Below are positions 34,181-42,768 of a stretch of DNA of 64,000 nt, in pieces. The stretch is from Gleimia hominis. GTDB taxonomy: Bacteria > Actinomycetota > Actinomycetes > Actinomycetales > Actinomycetaceae. The DNA is taken from positions 44,121-108,120 of the forward strand of contig NZ_JASXSX010000004.1 in NCBI RefSeq assembly GCF_032085515.1, written 5' to 3'. The notes beneath the pieces are model-generated. The model did no database searches, was not told the DNA's origin, and was given only the letters and a program-made list of their open reading frames with translations. Each line of letters opens with the position of its first letter. The first letter of the stretch is position 1. Both the position numbers and the translations under genes were made by a program.

Positions 34181-35695
34181 TTACAACTCCCCCAGTTCCA
34201 CGGCTACGTCTTGGATGTCGTGGAATATGTCCTGCAGGGCCGGGAAGATCTTGCGGTGCACACCCATCCATTTGCGGTACCGGTCGTGGGTTTTCGCATC
34301 CGGTGTCGTCCGCTCCCCCAAATGCGCCATCGCTGAGGCCGCATGCGCCGCATCGTCGTAATAACCAATCCCCACGAACGCGAGCGCCGCCGCCCCCTGC
34401 GCCGATGCTTCCTCAACTTCTGAACGCACAATCTCCACGCCGGTAACATCACAAATAATCTGCCGCCACAACGCAGACCTGGAGCCACCACCTACCGCGC
34501 GCAGCTCACGCACCGGCGCCGCCCCACCACGGGCTAGACCCTCAAGATTTAAAGCCAACTCAAACGCCATGCCCTCCAACAAAGAACGGTACGCATGCGC
34601 CCGCGTGTGCCCAGACCCATAACCAACAACCGCGCCCCGCGCAAACGGATCCCAATACGGCGCCTGCACCGCATTCCAATACGGCAGTGACAACAACCCC
34701 TCGCAACCCGCTGGCACCTGGGCGGCAGCGGCTTCCAACTTGGGGTCCGGTGCGCCCTCCAACGCCGGATCGTTGAACTCCCGGCGGAACCAGTTACCAA
34801 GCACCGAACCGGAGTTCTGCACCGACTCCAACACGAACCAACCCGGAATCCCCGCCACTAACGCGCGATACTGCTTAGAGAACCGGTACTCATCCGCATG
34901 CACACCCGCCACAATCGACGTCCCAATATTCACATACGCCACCCCCGGCTCCGTCGCCGCAGTCCCCAAACCAGCCGCCTGCCCATCACCCAAGCCCGCG
35001 ACCACAACCACGTCCTCAAGCCCCCACTGGGCAGCAAGCTCTGGTAACAGTGGCCCCACGACCTCACCGGGCTTAGCCAATTCCGGCATCTGCTCCGCCC
35101 GCACACCAGCCATATCCAACAGGGTCGGCGACCACGTCTGCGCCGCAATATCAAACAAATTCAACGTATCCGCACTACCCGTCGACGACACCCACCGGCC
35201 CGTCAACCCATGCGCCACATACGCATGCACATCCACCACCAGGTGTGCGCGCTCAAACACCTGCGGTTCATGCTCCTTCAACCACGCCATCTTATACAAC
35301 GCCGACGTCGTATCCGCCGGCTTCCCCGACAGCTCATGCACCGCATCCGAACCCAACCGGTTGATCTGCTCACCAGCACGCGAATCCAACCACAAAATCG
35401 CCGGACGAATCGCCTCCCCACGCTCATCCAACGCCACAAACGTCTCCCGCTGATGCGTAATCCCCATCGCCTTCACCCGCGCCCGATCCTGCGCCGACAA
35501 CTGCGCCACCGCCTGCGCAACCGCCTCCTGCGTAGAAGACCACCACTGACGCGGATCATGCTCATACTGATGCATATGAGGCGTGAAAAACTCAATGCGC
35601 GACCGACCCGTAGCCAACACGTGGCCACCCGCATCAATCACCACAGCCTTTGTGGCGGACGTAGACGAATCAATCCCAATAACTAACGGCTCCAA
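34181..35695 (-). CDS. FGGY-family carbohydrate kinase, xylulokinase-like
   Basis: ATP-dependent sugar kinase, 504 residues. The N-terminal phosphate loop is IGIDSSTSATKAVVID, followed by GITHQRETFVALD and LWLDSRAGEQ. The C-terminal FGGY region is RAVGGGSRSALWRQIICDVTG with EEASAQGAAALAFVGIG. The sequence groups with xylulokinase/gluconokinase-like FGGY proteins rather than glycerol kinase, but the substrate is not clear. No isomerase or sugar transporter is adjacent. The next gene on the strand is an SDR oxidoreductase 117 bp away, which may or may not share a transcript. Confidence 0.85.
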   Translation of the reverse strand: MEPLVIGIDSSTSATKAVVIDAGGHVLATGRSRIEFFTPHMHQYEHDPRQWWSSTQEAVAQAVAQLSAQDRARVKAMGITHQRETFVALDERGEAIRPAILWLDSRAGEQINRLGSDAVHELSGKPADTTSALYKMAWLKEHEPQVFERAHLVVDVHAYVAHGLTGRWVSSTGSADTLNLFDIAAQTWSPTLLDMAGVRAEQMPELAKPGEVVGPLLPELAAQWGLEDVVVVAGLGDGQAAGLGTAATEPGVAYVNIGTSIVAGVHADEYRFSKQYRALVAGIPGWFVLESVQNSGSVLGNWFRREFNDPALEGAPDPKLEAAAAQVPAGCEGLLSLPYWNAVQAPYWDPFARGAVVGYGSGHTRAHAYRSLLEGMAFELALNLEGLARGGAAPVRELRAVGGGSRSALWRQIICDVTGVEIVRSEVEEASAQGAAALAFVGIGYYDDAAHAASAMAHLGERTTPDAKTHDRYRKWMGVHRKIFPALQDIFHDIQDVAVELGEL

Positions 35696-35812
35696 CGCAA
35701 TATCCTTCCACGCACACAGCGAACTAGCCTTACAAAAACTGCTATACCCCTATCGTATCGAACAGTCGGCTACACTCGCCCCGCAGGCACGCAGGCGCGT
35801 TCCCGCAGTTCC

Positions 35813-36598
35813 CTAAAGTACAGGCGTGCTTCCACCATCCACGCGCAAGCCAGTGCCCGTAATGTACGCAGCTTCTTTAGACGAATAAAACACCACGGCC
35901 GCGGCTAGTTCCTCAGGCTTCCCCAAACGCTTCACAGGAATACTATTTTCAAAACGTTCCCGCACGTCCTGAGGGGAAACGCCCTCGCGCTGCGCCGCGT
36001 CTGCATCCAACTGATCTATCCGCGGCGTCAAAATCCGCCCCGGATGCACTACGTTCACGGTCACGCCACTTGCCCCAACCTCAAGGGAAAGTGCTTTCAA
36101 ATACCCTGCCAGCGCCATCCGCCCCATCGAAGACAACACCAGCTGCTCAGAAGGTGTTTGCACCGCCACTGAACCAACCGCAATAATCCGCCCCCAACCC
36201 TGCTTCTGCATATGCGGTAAACAGCGATTAACCAGCGCTATATGCGGCTTCACCAGGCGATTCATCGCCTCGTCCACATCTTTAGGTTCCACCGTCGTGG
36301 GTTTCCCCGGCCGCGGCCCCGGACCATTGAGCACCAGCACATCAATCGGCCCGAACACGGCCTCACACGTAGCTGCCGCATGCTCCACAGACGCTAAATC
36401 CTCAACGTCCATAACCGCGCCATCAGCTTCCCCGCCAGCCTCGAGCACCTGCTCCACCACTGTTTGCACGCGCGCTTGAGTACGCCCCGTTACGAACACG
36501 CGCGCGCCCTCAGCCGCTAACTCAACAGCGCTAGCACGCCCCAAACCCGACGTGGACGCGGCTACGAACGCCACTTTGTTGGTTAACCCCAGATCCAT
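35813..36598 (-). CDS. SDR-family protein lacking the canonical Tyr-Lys pair
   Basis: A 261-residue Rossmann-fold protein of the short-chain dehydrogenase/reductase superfamily. The cofactor loop ASTSGLG (14-20) and the NGPGPRPGKP segment (91-100, in place of NNAG) are visible, and Ser143 lies in VGSVA. The usual YxxxK is replaced by Ser156 and Arg160 in LSSMGRMALAGYLKAL. This SN..R-like form occurs in a known branch of FabG-like SDRs whose chemistry is poorly defined. The C-terminus has AAAVVFYSSKEAAYITGTGLRVDGG, standard for FabG-like SDRs. Function is not assignable. Confidence 0.85.
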   Translation of the reverse strand: MDLGLTNKVAFVAASTSGLGRASAVELAAEGARVFVTGRTQARVQTVVEQVLEAGGEADGAVMDVEDLASVEHAAATCEAVFGPIDVLVLNGPGPRPGKPTTVEPKDVDEAMNRLVKPHIALVNRCLPHMQKQGWGRIIAVGSVAVQTPSEQLVLSSMGRMALAGYLKALSLEVGASGVTVNVVHPGRILTPRIDQLDADAAQREGVSPQDVRERFENSIPVKRLGKPEELAAAVVFYSSKEAAYITGTGLRVDGGSTPVL

Positions 36599-36667
36599 CA
36601 GAGCCCCTCCTCTGGTTACGCGTCACATTTCTACAAGACTAACGCGTAACCAGTTCCAGCGGCTCCA

Positions 36668-38206
36668 TTACGACAGTTTCTTCACCAGTGGGAACGTGAT
36701 GGTCTCGCGAATCCCCTGGCCGGTGAACGCCATCAGCAGGCGATCCAGGCCCATGCCCATCCCACCCGTGGGCGGCATGCCCTGCTCCATGGCTTCCAAG
36801 AAGTCCTCGTCCAAACTCATGGCTTCCTCATCACCCTGCGCCGCCGCGAGCGACTGCTCCACCAATCGTTCGCGCTGCACCACCGGGTCCACCAGTTCCG
36901 AATACGCGGTCGCCAACTCGAACCCACGAATATACAGGTCCCACTTCTCCACGACACCCGGTTTCGAACGATGCTGACGCACCAGCGGCGACGAATCCAC
37001 CGGGTAATCACGCACAAACGTGGGTTCATACAAGTCATCACCCAACGCGGCCTCAAAAATCTCTTCCGCAATCTTGCCATTCACATAGTGATCCGGAATA
37101 TCCAACCCGAACTCACCGGCAATGGCCAGCAGCTCCTCACGCGGCGTATCCACCGAGAATTCCCGCCCCAAAGCGTCCGCAGTTGCCTCAAACATAGAAA
37201 TCTCACGCCAAGAACCCGACAGGTCGTACACGGAACCGTCCGGCAACGTCACCTGCTCCGAACCCATCGCATCCCGAGCCGCCTTCTGAATAAACTCCCG
37301 CGTCCGCCGCGCCATCGAATCGTACGTGCCATACGCCTCGTAGGCCTCCAGCATCGTGAACTCCGGGGAATGCGAAGAATCCGCCCCCTCGTTACGGAAG
37401 TTACGATTAATCTCAAAAACCTTGTCAACCCCGCCCACAACGGCGCGTTTCAAAAACAACTCCGGGGCAATACGCAAAAACAAGTCCGTGTCATACGCGT
37501 TCATGTGCGTCGTGAACGGCCGAGCCGCCGCACCCCCATGAATCGTCTGCAACATCGGAGTTTCAATCTCAATGAACCCCGCGTCATGGAAGTACTCCCG
37601 CAGCGAATACACCACGTTCGCACGCACCCGCACCATGTCCCGCGCTGCAGGGCGCACAATCATATCCAAATAACGCCGGCGCACCCGCTGGTCCTCCGAC
37701 AGGGTCATCGCAGTACCATCATCAGTTACAAACGCCTTCGGCAGTGGCCGCAACGCCTTCGACGCAATCCGCCACGCAGCTTCATCTTCCGTGGCCTCCG
37801 CGAACACCGACAGTTCCCCGCGTTTAGAACGAATCGGACGGCCCCGCACAAACAGGTGATCACCCAAATCCACCAGCGATTTGAAAGACTTCAAAGAATC
37901 CGCGCCCACAGCCTTCGCCGAAAGCATTGCCTGCAACTGGTTCCCCGCCCCATCCTGGAGCACCACGAACTGCAACTTACCGGAACCACGCACCGCCATC
38001 ACGCGGCCAACCAAACCCACAACATCCTGGGATTCCTCTTCTTCCCCCAAAGATTCGTAGGCCTCACGCACCTGCGCGATCGTGGTGGTTATGGGAAGTT
38101 CAACCGGATACGGATCCACCCCCGCATCCAACATTTCCTGCCTTTTGTTTGCCCGCACCCGCACCTGTTCAGGCGCGTTTTCTAGAAAGTCTTTCATTTT
38201 ACTCAC
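36668..38206 (-). CDS. lysS: Lysyl-tRNA synthetase, class II
   Basis: Charges tRNA-Lys with lysine; 512 residues. The N-terminal OB-fold anticodon-binding domain (about 55-160) precedes the class II catalytic core. Motif 1 lies at FIEIETPMLQ, motif 2 at FEINRNFRNEGADSSHSPEFTMLE, and motif 3 at GMGLDRLLMAFTGQGIRETITFP. The start is GTG with no ribosome-binding site. TAACAT (plus 38213-38218) ends six bases before it, consistent with leaderless transcription. It lies downstream of panD, as in many Actinobacteria. Confidence 0.96.
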   Translation of the reverse strand: MSKMKDFLENAPEQVRVRANKRQEMLDAGVDPYPVELPITTTIAQVREAYESLGEEEESQDVVGLVGRVMAVRGSGKLQFVVLQDGAGNQLQAMLSAKAVGADSLKSFKSLVDLGDHLFVRGRPIRSKRGELSVFAEATEDEAAWRIASKALRPLPKAFVTDDGTAMTLSEDQRVRRRYLDMIVRPAARDMVRVRANVVYSLREYFHDAGFIEIETPMLQTIHGGAAARPFTTHMNAYDTDLFLRIAPELFLKRAVVGGVDKVFEINRNFRNEGADSSHSPEFTMLEAYEAYGTYDSMARRTREFIQKAARDAMGSEQVTLPDGSVYDLSGSWREISMFEATADALGREFSVDTPREELLAIAGEFGLDIPDHYVNGKIAEEIFEAALGDDLYEPTFVRDYPVDSSPLVRQHRSKPGVVEKWDLYIRGFELATAYSELVDPVVQRERLVEQSLAAAQGDEEAMSLDEDFLEAMEQGMPPTGGMGMGLDRLLMAFTGQGIRETITFPLVKKLS

Positions 38207-38246
38207 GCTCTAATGTTACCTAATGCAATACTCGTGTCCGCCTGCT

Positions 38247-38687
38247 CTACCGCAACGGACTACGTAACGGACCTTCGCCTCCGGTGGCGTTTTCTAACCC
38301 GGCGGGGACCGAGGCTGGGTCGTCCCCCACATGTATCTGCCGGTTGCGTTCGTCTACAAGTACGACGCGGCCACGCCACCCTTCCAGCTGAGATTGTGGG
38401 ACTTGCGCATACGCAATTATTATAACGACTTCCCCTTTATTTATGAGGTGAGCGGCCGCCCCATTCACCTGGATTCCACCGCTGCCGGGCTGGCCTGCAA
38501 TGGCGTACGTAGACAAGCGCGCTCCCGAGGTGACGGACACAACGTCCACCTTCTCCCCCTCAACGATGCCGGCCGCCTCCAGCAGGTCCGAGTCAATCGT
38601 TATCGACCCCACGTAGTGCAGGTCCGCGCTCGTAACTGTGGCCCGGTGGATTTTGCCACTCATCAGAGTCCGATAAACCTCTGCCAT
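38247..38687 (-). CDS. panD: Aspartate 1-decarboxylase
   Basis: Pyruvoyl enzyme making beta-alanine from aspartate for pantothenate synthesis; 146 residues. The self-processing site is Gly27-Ser28 in YVGSITID; Ser28 becomes the pyruvoyl group. SGARLSTYAIAG and GGIQVNGAAAHL are diagnostic. The last 20 residues are an extra polar tail. Its ATG directly follows the panC stop codon with no gap, so panC and panD are coupled. Confidence 0.96.
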   Translation of the reverse strand: MAEVYRTLMSGKIHRATVTSADLHYVGSITIDSDLLEAAGIVEGEKVDVVSVTSGARLSTYAIAGQPGSGGIQVNGAAAHLINKGEVVIIIAYAQVPQSQLEGWRGRVVLVDERNRQIHVGDDPASVPAGLENATGGEGPLRSPLR

Positions 38688-39530
38688 TCATTTCACCTCA
38701 AGAATCAAATTGTCAATCAGCCGCGTAGCCCCCACTTTTGCTGCCACCGCTAGCACCCCCGTGCCATGCGTGATGGGTTGGAACGTGGTGGGGTCAACGA
38801 GCGCCACATAATCCACCTCAATGCCCGGCTGCGTCAGTGCTTCTAGGGTTTTGTGCACAATCATTTTTGCGTCCGCACCGGTTTGCGCTGCCTGTGCGCC
38901 CGTTTGCAGTGCTTTTGATAGCCCGAGGGCCTTTGCGCGCTCGGATTCCGACAGGTACGCGTTGCGCGAAGACAGCGCTAGGCCGTCGCTGCTACGCACA
39001 ATCGGAGCCCCAACAATCTCAATCCCCATGTCTAGGTCGCGCACCATTTGCCGCACAATCGCCAGCTGCTGGGCGTCTTTTTGCCCAAACACGGCCACAT
39101 CCGGGCGCACCAAATTGAACACTGTGTTAACTACCAGGCACACACCCGCAAAATGCGTGGGCCGCGTTTTCCCTTCCAGCACCTTGGCTGTGGGCCCCGG
39201 GTCGATCCGCACCTGCGCTTCGCCATGCGGATACATTTCTTCTGCCGATGGGGCAAACACAAGGTCCGCTCCCACCTGCGCTAGGGCGTTCAAGTCTTTT
39301 TGGAGGTCCCGTGGGTAGGCCTCAAAATCCTCGCCGGGCGCAAACTGTGTGGGGTTCACAAAAATGCTCACCACCACATGGCCGGCGCGCTGCGCCGCTG
39401 CCTTCACCAATGACAAGTGCCCCTCATGCAGAGCCCCCATTGTCATAACTAACCCCCGCTGCCCAGACATGCTTGTCAACGCACGTTTGAGTTCCTCACG
39501 GGTTTTAACAACCTTCGGTTCGTTTACCAC
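38688..39530 (-). CDS. panC: Pantothenate synthetase (pantoate-beta-alanine ligase)
   Basis: ATP-dependent condensation of pantoate and beta-alanine; 280 residues from GTG 39530. Conserved blocks are VMTMGALHEGHLSLV (HxGH nucleotide motif), VSIFVNPTQFAPGEDFEAYPR, FGQKDAQQLAIV and SDGLALSSRNAYLS (KMSKS-like SSRN). The GTG is preferred because AAGGAGG lies four bases upstream; the frame runs open to 39575. panD follows directly. panB is not in the window. An upstream glpD separates it from the DUF2520 gene that usually neighbours panC. Confidence 0.96.
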   Translation of the reverse strand: MVNEPKVVKTREELKRALTSMSGQRGLVMTMGALHEGHLSLVKAAAQRAGHVVVSIFVNPTQFAPGEDFEAYPRDLQKDLNALAQVGADLVFAPSAEEMYPHGEAQVRIDPGPTAKVLEGKTRPTHFAGVCLVVNTVFNLVRPDVAVFGQKDAQQLAIVRQMVRDLDMGIEIVGAPIVRSSDGLALSSRNAYLSESERAKALGLSKALQTGAQAAQTGADAKMIVHKTLEALTQPGIEVDYVALVDPTTFQPITHGTGVLAVAAKVGATRLIDNLILEVK

Positions 39531-39650
39531 GACCCCTCCTTCGCGGTAAATCTTACCGCGCCCGCGTGCTAACAACGAAAACCATCAAACAGGTGGGGCA
39601 CTTTCTTAACAAGAGAGGATATAGCCGCGGAAACCGCTGCACTCTAATGA

Positions 39651-39760
39651 CCGCGCGGGCCCAGTTGCAGCCTGGTAAGCCCGCAGGCCCAGCCGCAGTC
39701 TAATAAGCCCGCAGGCCCAGCTGCACTCCAACAAGTGGAGGCTAAGCCGGGCCTGCGGGA
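39651..39760. repeat. 3 x 28-bp tandem repeat and hairpin downstream of glpD
   Basis: Units at 39651-39678, 39679-39706 and 39707-39734 share the pattern GCCCGCAGGCCCAGC-GCA. CCCGCAGGCCC in the last unit (39708-39718) pairs perfectly with GGGCCTGCGGG at 39749-39759, giving a long hairpin that may end glpD transcripts. The copies adjoin without spacers, so this is not a CRISPR array. Confidence 0.85.
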
Positions 39761-39811
39761 CCGCACCCGCCGCAATGGCACTCGAAATGGTGCCACCGCG
39801 TTTAGTTGCGC

Positions 39812-41551
39812 CTAGGCGAGTGGGCGGCGTGGCACAATCTCTGGGTTAGCGGTTACCACAGACGCGGCCTGCTCATCGGAAGGCAATGTCTCTGCCTTCG
39901 CCAGGTCCGCGGTGCGCTGCCGGTAAGAATCCAGCTCCCGCTTGCGCGTTTGCTCATCCCAACCCAACTCTTTACGCATCAAATCCGCCACTTCCGGAGC
40001 TGCAGCCACCCCGCGGTCACGCTGCTCCAAATCCAGACGCACCCTGCGGACCAGCACGTCCTCAAGATGCAAAGCACCTTCAAAACGGACGGCGGCCACA
40101 ACCTCAGCACGCAAGAACTGCGGCGCTTCCTTCAAAGGCTGCGCCAAATCCGGGTCTTCCTCAAGCAAATCCAAAACCCGGTCAATCTCCGCCCCATAAC
40201 GATCCAGCAGCGACTCCACGCGCGCAGCTGTCCACCCGTATTTACTGGCAATCGCAGGTGCACGCCGGGCTGTAGCGAAGAATCCTTCCGCACCCACCAG
40301 GGGCACGTTTTCGGTAATCGAAGGCCGACGCTTCGCTTCTGCCTCTCCAAGCGCGAAATCCACTGCGTCTTGCGCCATCGGCCGGTATGTGGTGAGCTTA
40401 CCGCCCGCAATCACCGTCAAGTTCGGGGCCGCAGCCGTCACCGTGTGCTCGCGAGACACCTTGGTTGACTGCGTCTTATCGCCCTTCACCCCAGGTTGCA
40501 GCAGCGGGCGTAATCCCGCGTAAACACCAATAATGTCCTCGCGCGTCAACGGGTCCGCAAGAATCTCGTTCGCGTGGTCCAGCACGTAATCCACATCCGC
40601 TTTGGTAGCCACCGGGCGCGAAATGTCCTGCTCGTACGGCGTATCCGTCGTGCCAATCACCCAGTAGCGCTGCCACGGAATAATGAACAGCACGGACTTC
40701 TCGGTACGCAAGAAGATCCCGGTTTGCGCGTTAATGCGTTCGCGGGGCACCACAATGTGAATCCCCTTCGAGGCCAGCACCTTCAACCCACCGTCGGTGC
40801 CCCCGAGTTTCTCCGTCTCTTCGGTCCACACCCCGGTTGCGTTAATAACGTGGCGCGCCTTTACTTGCATTTCTTTGCCCGACTCTAAATCGACGATACG
40901 CGCGCCGTTCACCGCTCCACTAGCGGTCTTGGTAAGTCCCACCACCTGGGTGCGCGAGGCCGCGAGCGCTCCAAAGCCAGACGCGGTCCGAACCAGGTCA
41001 ACCACCAGGCGCGCGTCGTCAACCCGGGCGTCGTAGAACCGGATGGCGCCTGTTAGCGCAGACGGTTTAATCCCGGGGAACAGTTTCATGGCGCCGCTGC
41101 GTGAGTAGTGCTTCTGCACGGGCACGGATCCGCGGTGCGCCCACTGTGCCATCGCGTCGTACATGCCGACCCCTACCGCGGAGTACGCGCGTTCCACCAC
41201 GGGGGTTTTCAGTGGCCACAAGAACGGTTGGGCTTTCACCAGGTGGGGTGCGGTTTTAGTAAGAAGCAGGCCGCGTTCCTTCAGCGCTTCTGCAACCAGT
41301 GCGAAATCGAGGTTATATAGGTACCGCAGTCCGCCGTGAACTAGTTTTGAGGACCACGCGGAGGTACCGCTGGCCCAGTCCCCCGCTTCTACAACGGCTG
41401 TGCGTAGCCCGCGTGAAGCGGCGTCGAGCGCGATTCCCGCTCCGGTTACGCCACCACCGATCACGAGGATGTCCACGCCCTCTTCGTCCGTCATATCTTT
41501 CAACGCCTGGGCACGGGAGTGAGCCGTGAGGAATGTGTTTTGCTCTCGCAT
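39812..41551 (-). CDS. glpD: Aerobic glycerol-3-phosphate dehydrogenase
   Basis: Membrane-associated FAD enzyme oxidising glycerol-3-phosphate to dihydroxyacetone phosphate with electrons to quinone; 579 residues, typical of the actinobacterial GlpD. The N-terminal FAD motif is ILVIGGGVTGAGIALDAASRG, then SSKLVHGGLRYL. The substrate region contains VIGTTDTPYE, and the C-terminal DAO_C domain spans about 410-545. AGGAGGTTCAGA precedes the ATG. Both aerobic GlpD and anaerobic GlpABC occur in this window. Its position splits the DUF2520-panC neighbourhood, suggesting insertion by rearrangement. Confidence 0.95.
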   Translation of the reverse strand: MREQNTFLTAHSRAQALKDMTDEEGVDILVIGGGVTGAGIALDAASRGLRTAVVEAGDWASGTSAWSSKLVHGGLRYLYNLDFALVAEALKERGLLLTKTAPHLVKAQPFLWPLKTPVVERAYSAVGVGMYDAMAQWAHRGSVPVQKHYSRSGAMKLFPGIKPSALTGAIRFYDARVDDARLVVDLVRTASGFGALAASRTQVVGLTKTASGAVNGARIVDLESGKEMQVKARHVINATGVWTEETEKLGGTDGGLKVLASKGIHIVVPRERINAQTGIFLRTEKSVLFIIPWQRYWVIGTTDTPYEQDISRPVATKADVDYVLDHANEILADPLTREDIIGVYAGLRPLLQPGVKGDKTQSTKVSREHTVTAAAPNLTVIAGGKLTTYRPMAQDAVDFALGEAEAKRRPSITENVPLVGAEGFFATARRAPAIASKYGWTAARVESLLDRYGAEIDRVLDLLEEDPDLAQPLKEAPQFLRAEVVAAVRFEGALHLEDVLVRRVRLDLEQRDRGVAAAPEVADLMRKELGWDEQTRKRELDSYRQRTADLAKAETLPSDEQAASVVTANPEIVPRRPLA

Positions 41552-41816
41552 TCTGAACCTCCTGTTGTATTGCTACGGCTGTGCTTAGAACCAGCCGTGG
41601 TGTTGACGGCTGTGTCAAGCGTTTGAGGCACTACCCGCAGGGCACTAATCCCGAGGCAATACCTCCAGTCACCAATTTAGGTTACAGCAACGTTACTAAA
41701 TTCGAAAGTTTTCTCAACGAGAACGCACAAACGTGCACGAGGGGGTTGTGGAGACGAAAGAATGGTTTCAATTCCTAGCTGAGCCGCGCTGAGTTGCGAA
41801 GCCAATCTACCGGCCT
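41552..41816. promoter_or_regulatory. glpD upstream region with inverted repeat
   Basis: The gap from 41552 to 41889 holds the glpD promoter region. AATTTAG (41674-41680) and CTAAATT (41696-41702) form a perfect 7-bp inverted repeat with a 15-base spacer about 125 bp before the glpD start. No gene is supported. Confidence 0.45.
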
Positions 41817-41873
41817 CGCCCAGTTTCGCGGTTGAACTACCACCCCGCCCAGTTCCGCGGCCGAACTACCATC
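41817..41873. repeat. 2-copy 28-29-bp tandem repeat after the DUF2520 gene stop
   Basis: Copies at 41817-41845 and 41846-41873 share CGCCCAGTTYCGCGG, then YYGAACTACCA, with few differences. They begin 17 bp after the stop codon of the minus-strand DUF2520 gene. Confidence 0.88.
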
Positions 41874-41889
41874 GGGGGGTTCGGCGGGC

Positions 41890-42768
41890 TTACCGGCGGT
41901 AGAGCAGTTCGGCGTGGATCGCTTCCGCAGTGGCGTCGTCGATTAACCCCACTTCGTTGGCTTCCTGCGCGGTCGCTTCGGCCATGTCCATGTAGGTGCG
42001 TGCCACGCTTGCCAACCCCGCGTTGCGCAGCGCGTCCACGTGCGCGCTGATCGTACCCATGTCACCACGCACCACCGGCCCCGTCAGCCCCACTGCCCCT
42101 TCCGATAGAGCGCGTTCTAGCGCTGCGTTTAGCAGTGGTTGAATATACTCGGCGGGTTCATCTATTCCCGCTTTGCTAAGCGCTGTTACTGCTTGGGACA
42201 CAATCGTCACCAGGTAGTTCGCGCCGTGCGCTAGCGCCGCGTGGTACACCGCCCGGTCTTCTTCTTCCACCACGTAGGGGGTCGCTCCCATTTCCATCAC
42301 GAGGGCCTGGCCGATCGCGATTCCAACCGCGGGTGCGGTTACAGCTACGGGGCAGTTCACCAAGCGGTCCACGTCCAGCGACGTTCCCGTGAAAGTCATG
42401 GCCGGATGCAGGGCGATCGGGATCGCCCCCGCTGCGGAGGCGCCCGATAGTGCCGCTACTCCGTGCGCTCCACAGGGGTGCACCACAATCTGGTTGGCGC
42501 GCCAGACCTCCAGTTTCGCCAGCCCATCTACAACGGGTGCGATCTGGTCGTCGGGCACCGCTACAATCACCAAGTCACTAGCCGCCACCACTTGGTCCGC
42601 GTCCGTCACCCGGGCGTTGGGCAGCAGTGCCGCCACCCGATCGTTGCGCTCTTCAGATCTTGAACGGGTTACCGCCACCACTGAATGGCCTGCCCGCTGC
42701 AGCGCCAGGCCGAGCGTGGGGCCAACTCGGCCCGCACCCACAACTCCAATACGGAATCTAGCTGGCAT
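41890..42768 (-). CDS. Rossmann-like and DUF2520 domain protein
   Basis: A 292-residue protein with an N-terminal NAD(P)-type Rossmann fold (RIGVVGAGRVGPTLGLALQRAGH) and a C-terminal helical DUF2520 domain (about 150-285; GANYLVTIVSQAVTALSKAG, GALTGPVVRGD-like GLTGPVVRGDMGTISAH). The fold resembles pyrroline-5-carboxylate reductase and ketopantoate reductase-like proteins. It normally sits next to panC in Actinobacteria, so a link to pantoate formation has been considered, but that is inference. ATG 42768 overlaps the end of the upstream PH-domain gene by 11 bp; the frame extends to 42792 without conservation. Confidence 0.88.
   Translation of the reverse strand: MPARFRIGVVGAGRVGPTLGLALQRAGHSVVAVTRSRSEERNDRVAALLPNARVTDADQVVAASDLVIVAVPDDQIAPVVDGLAKLEVWRANQIVVHPCGAHGVAALSGASAAGAIPIALHPAMTFTGTSLDVDRLVNCPVAVTAPAVGIAIGQALVMEMGATPYVVEEEDRAVYHAALAHGANYLVTIVSQAVTALSKAGIDEPAEYIQPLLNAALERALSEGAVGLTGPVVRGDMGTISAHVDALRNAGLASVARTYMDMAEATAQEANEVGLIDDATAEAIHAELLYRR

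Noticed and set aside
36971..38185. A 404-codon open frame antisense to lysS
   Set aside because: The peptide is His/Arg/Pro-rich without domain character, and the opposite strand encodes an intact lysyl-tRNA synthetase.
39651..39734. 28-bp direct repeats considered as a CRISPR array
   Set aside because: Copies adjoin with no spacers, and no cas genes are near.
41674..41702. AATTTAG inverted repeat upstream of glpD considered as a DtxR box
   Set aside because: One half contains TTTAGGTTA but the spacing and second half do not fit a DtxR-type box; kept only as an unassigned inverted repeat.
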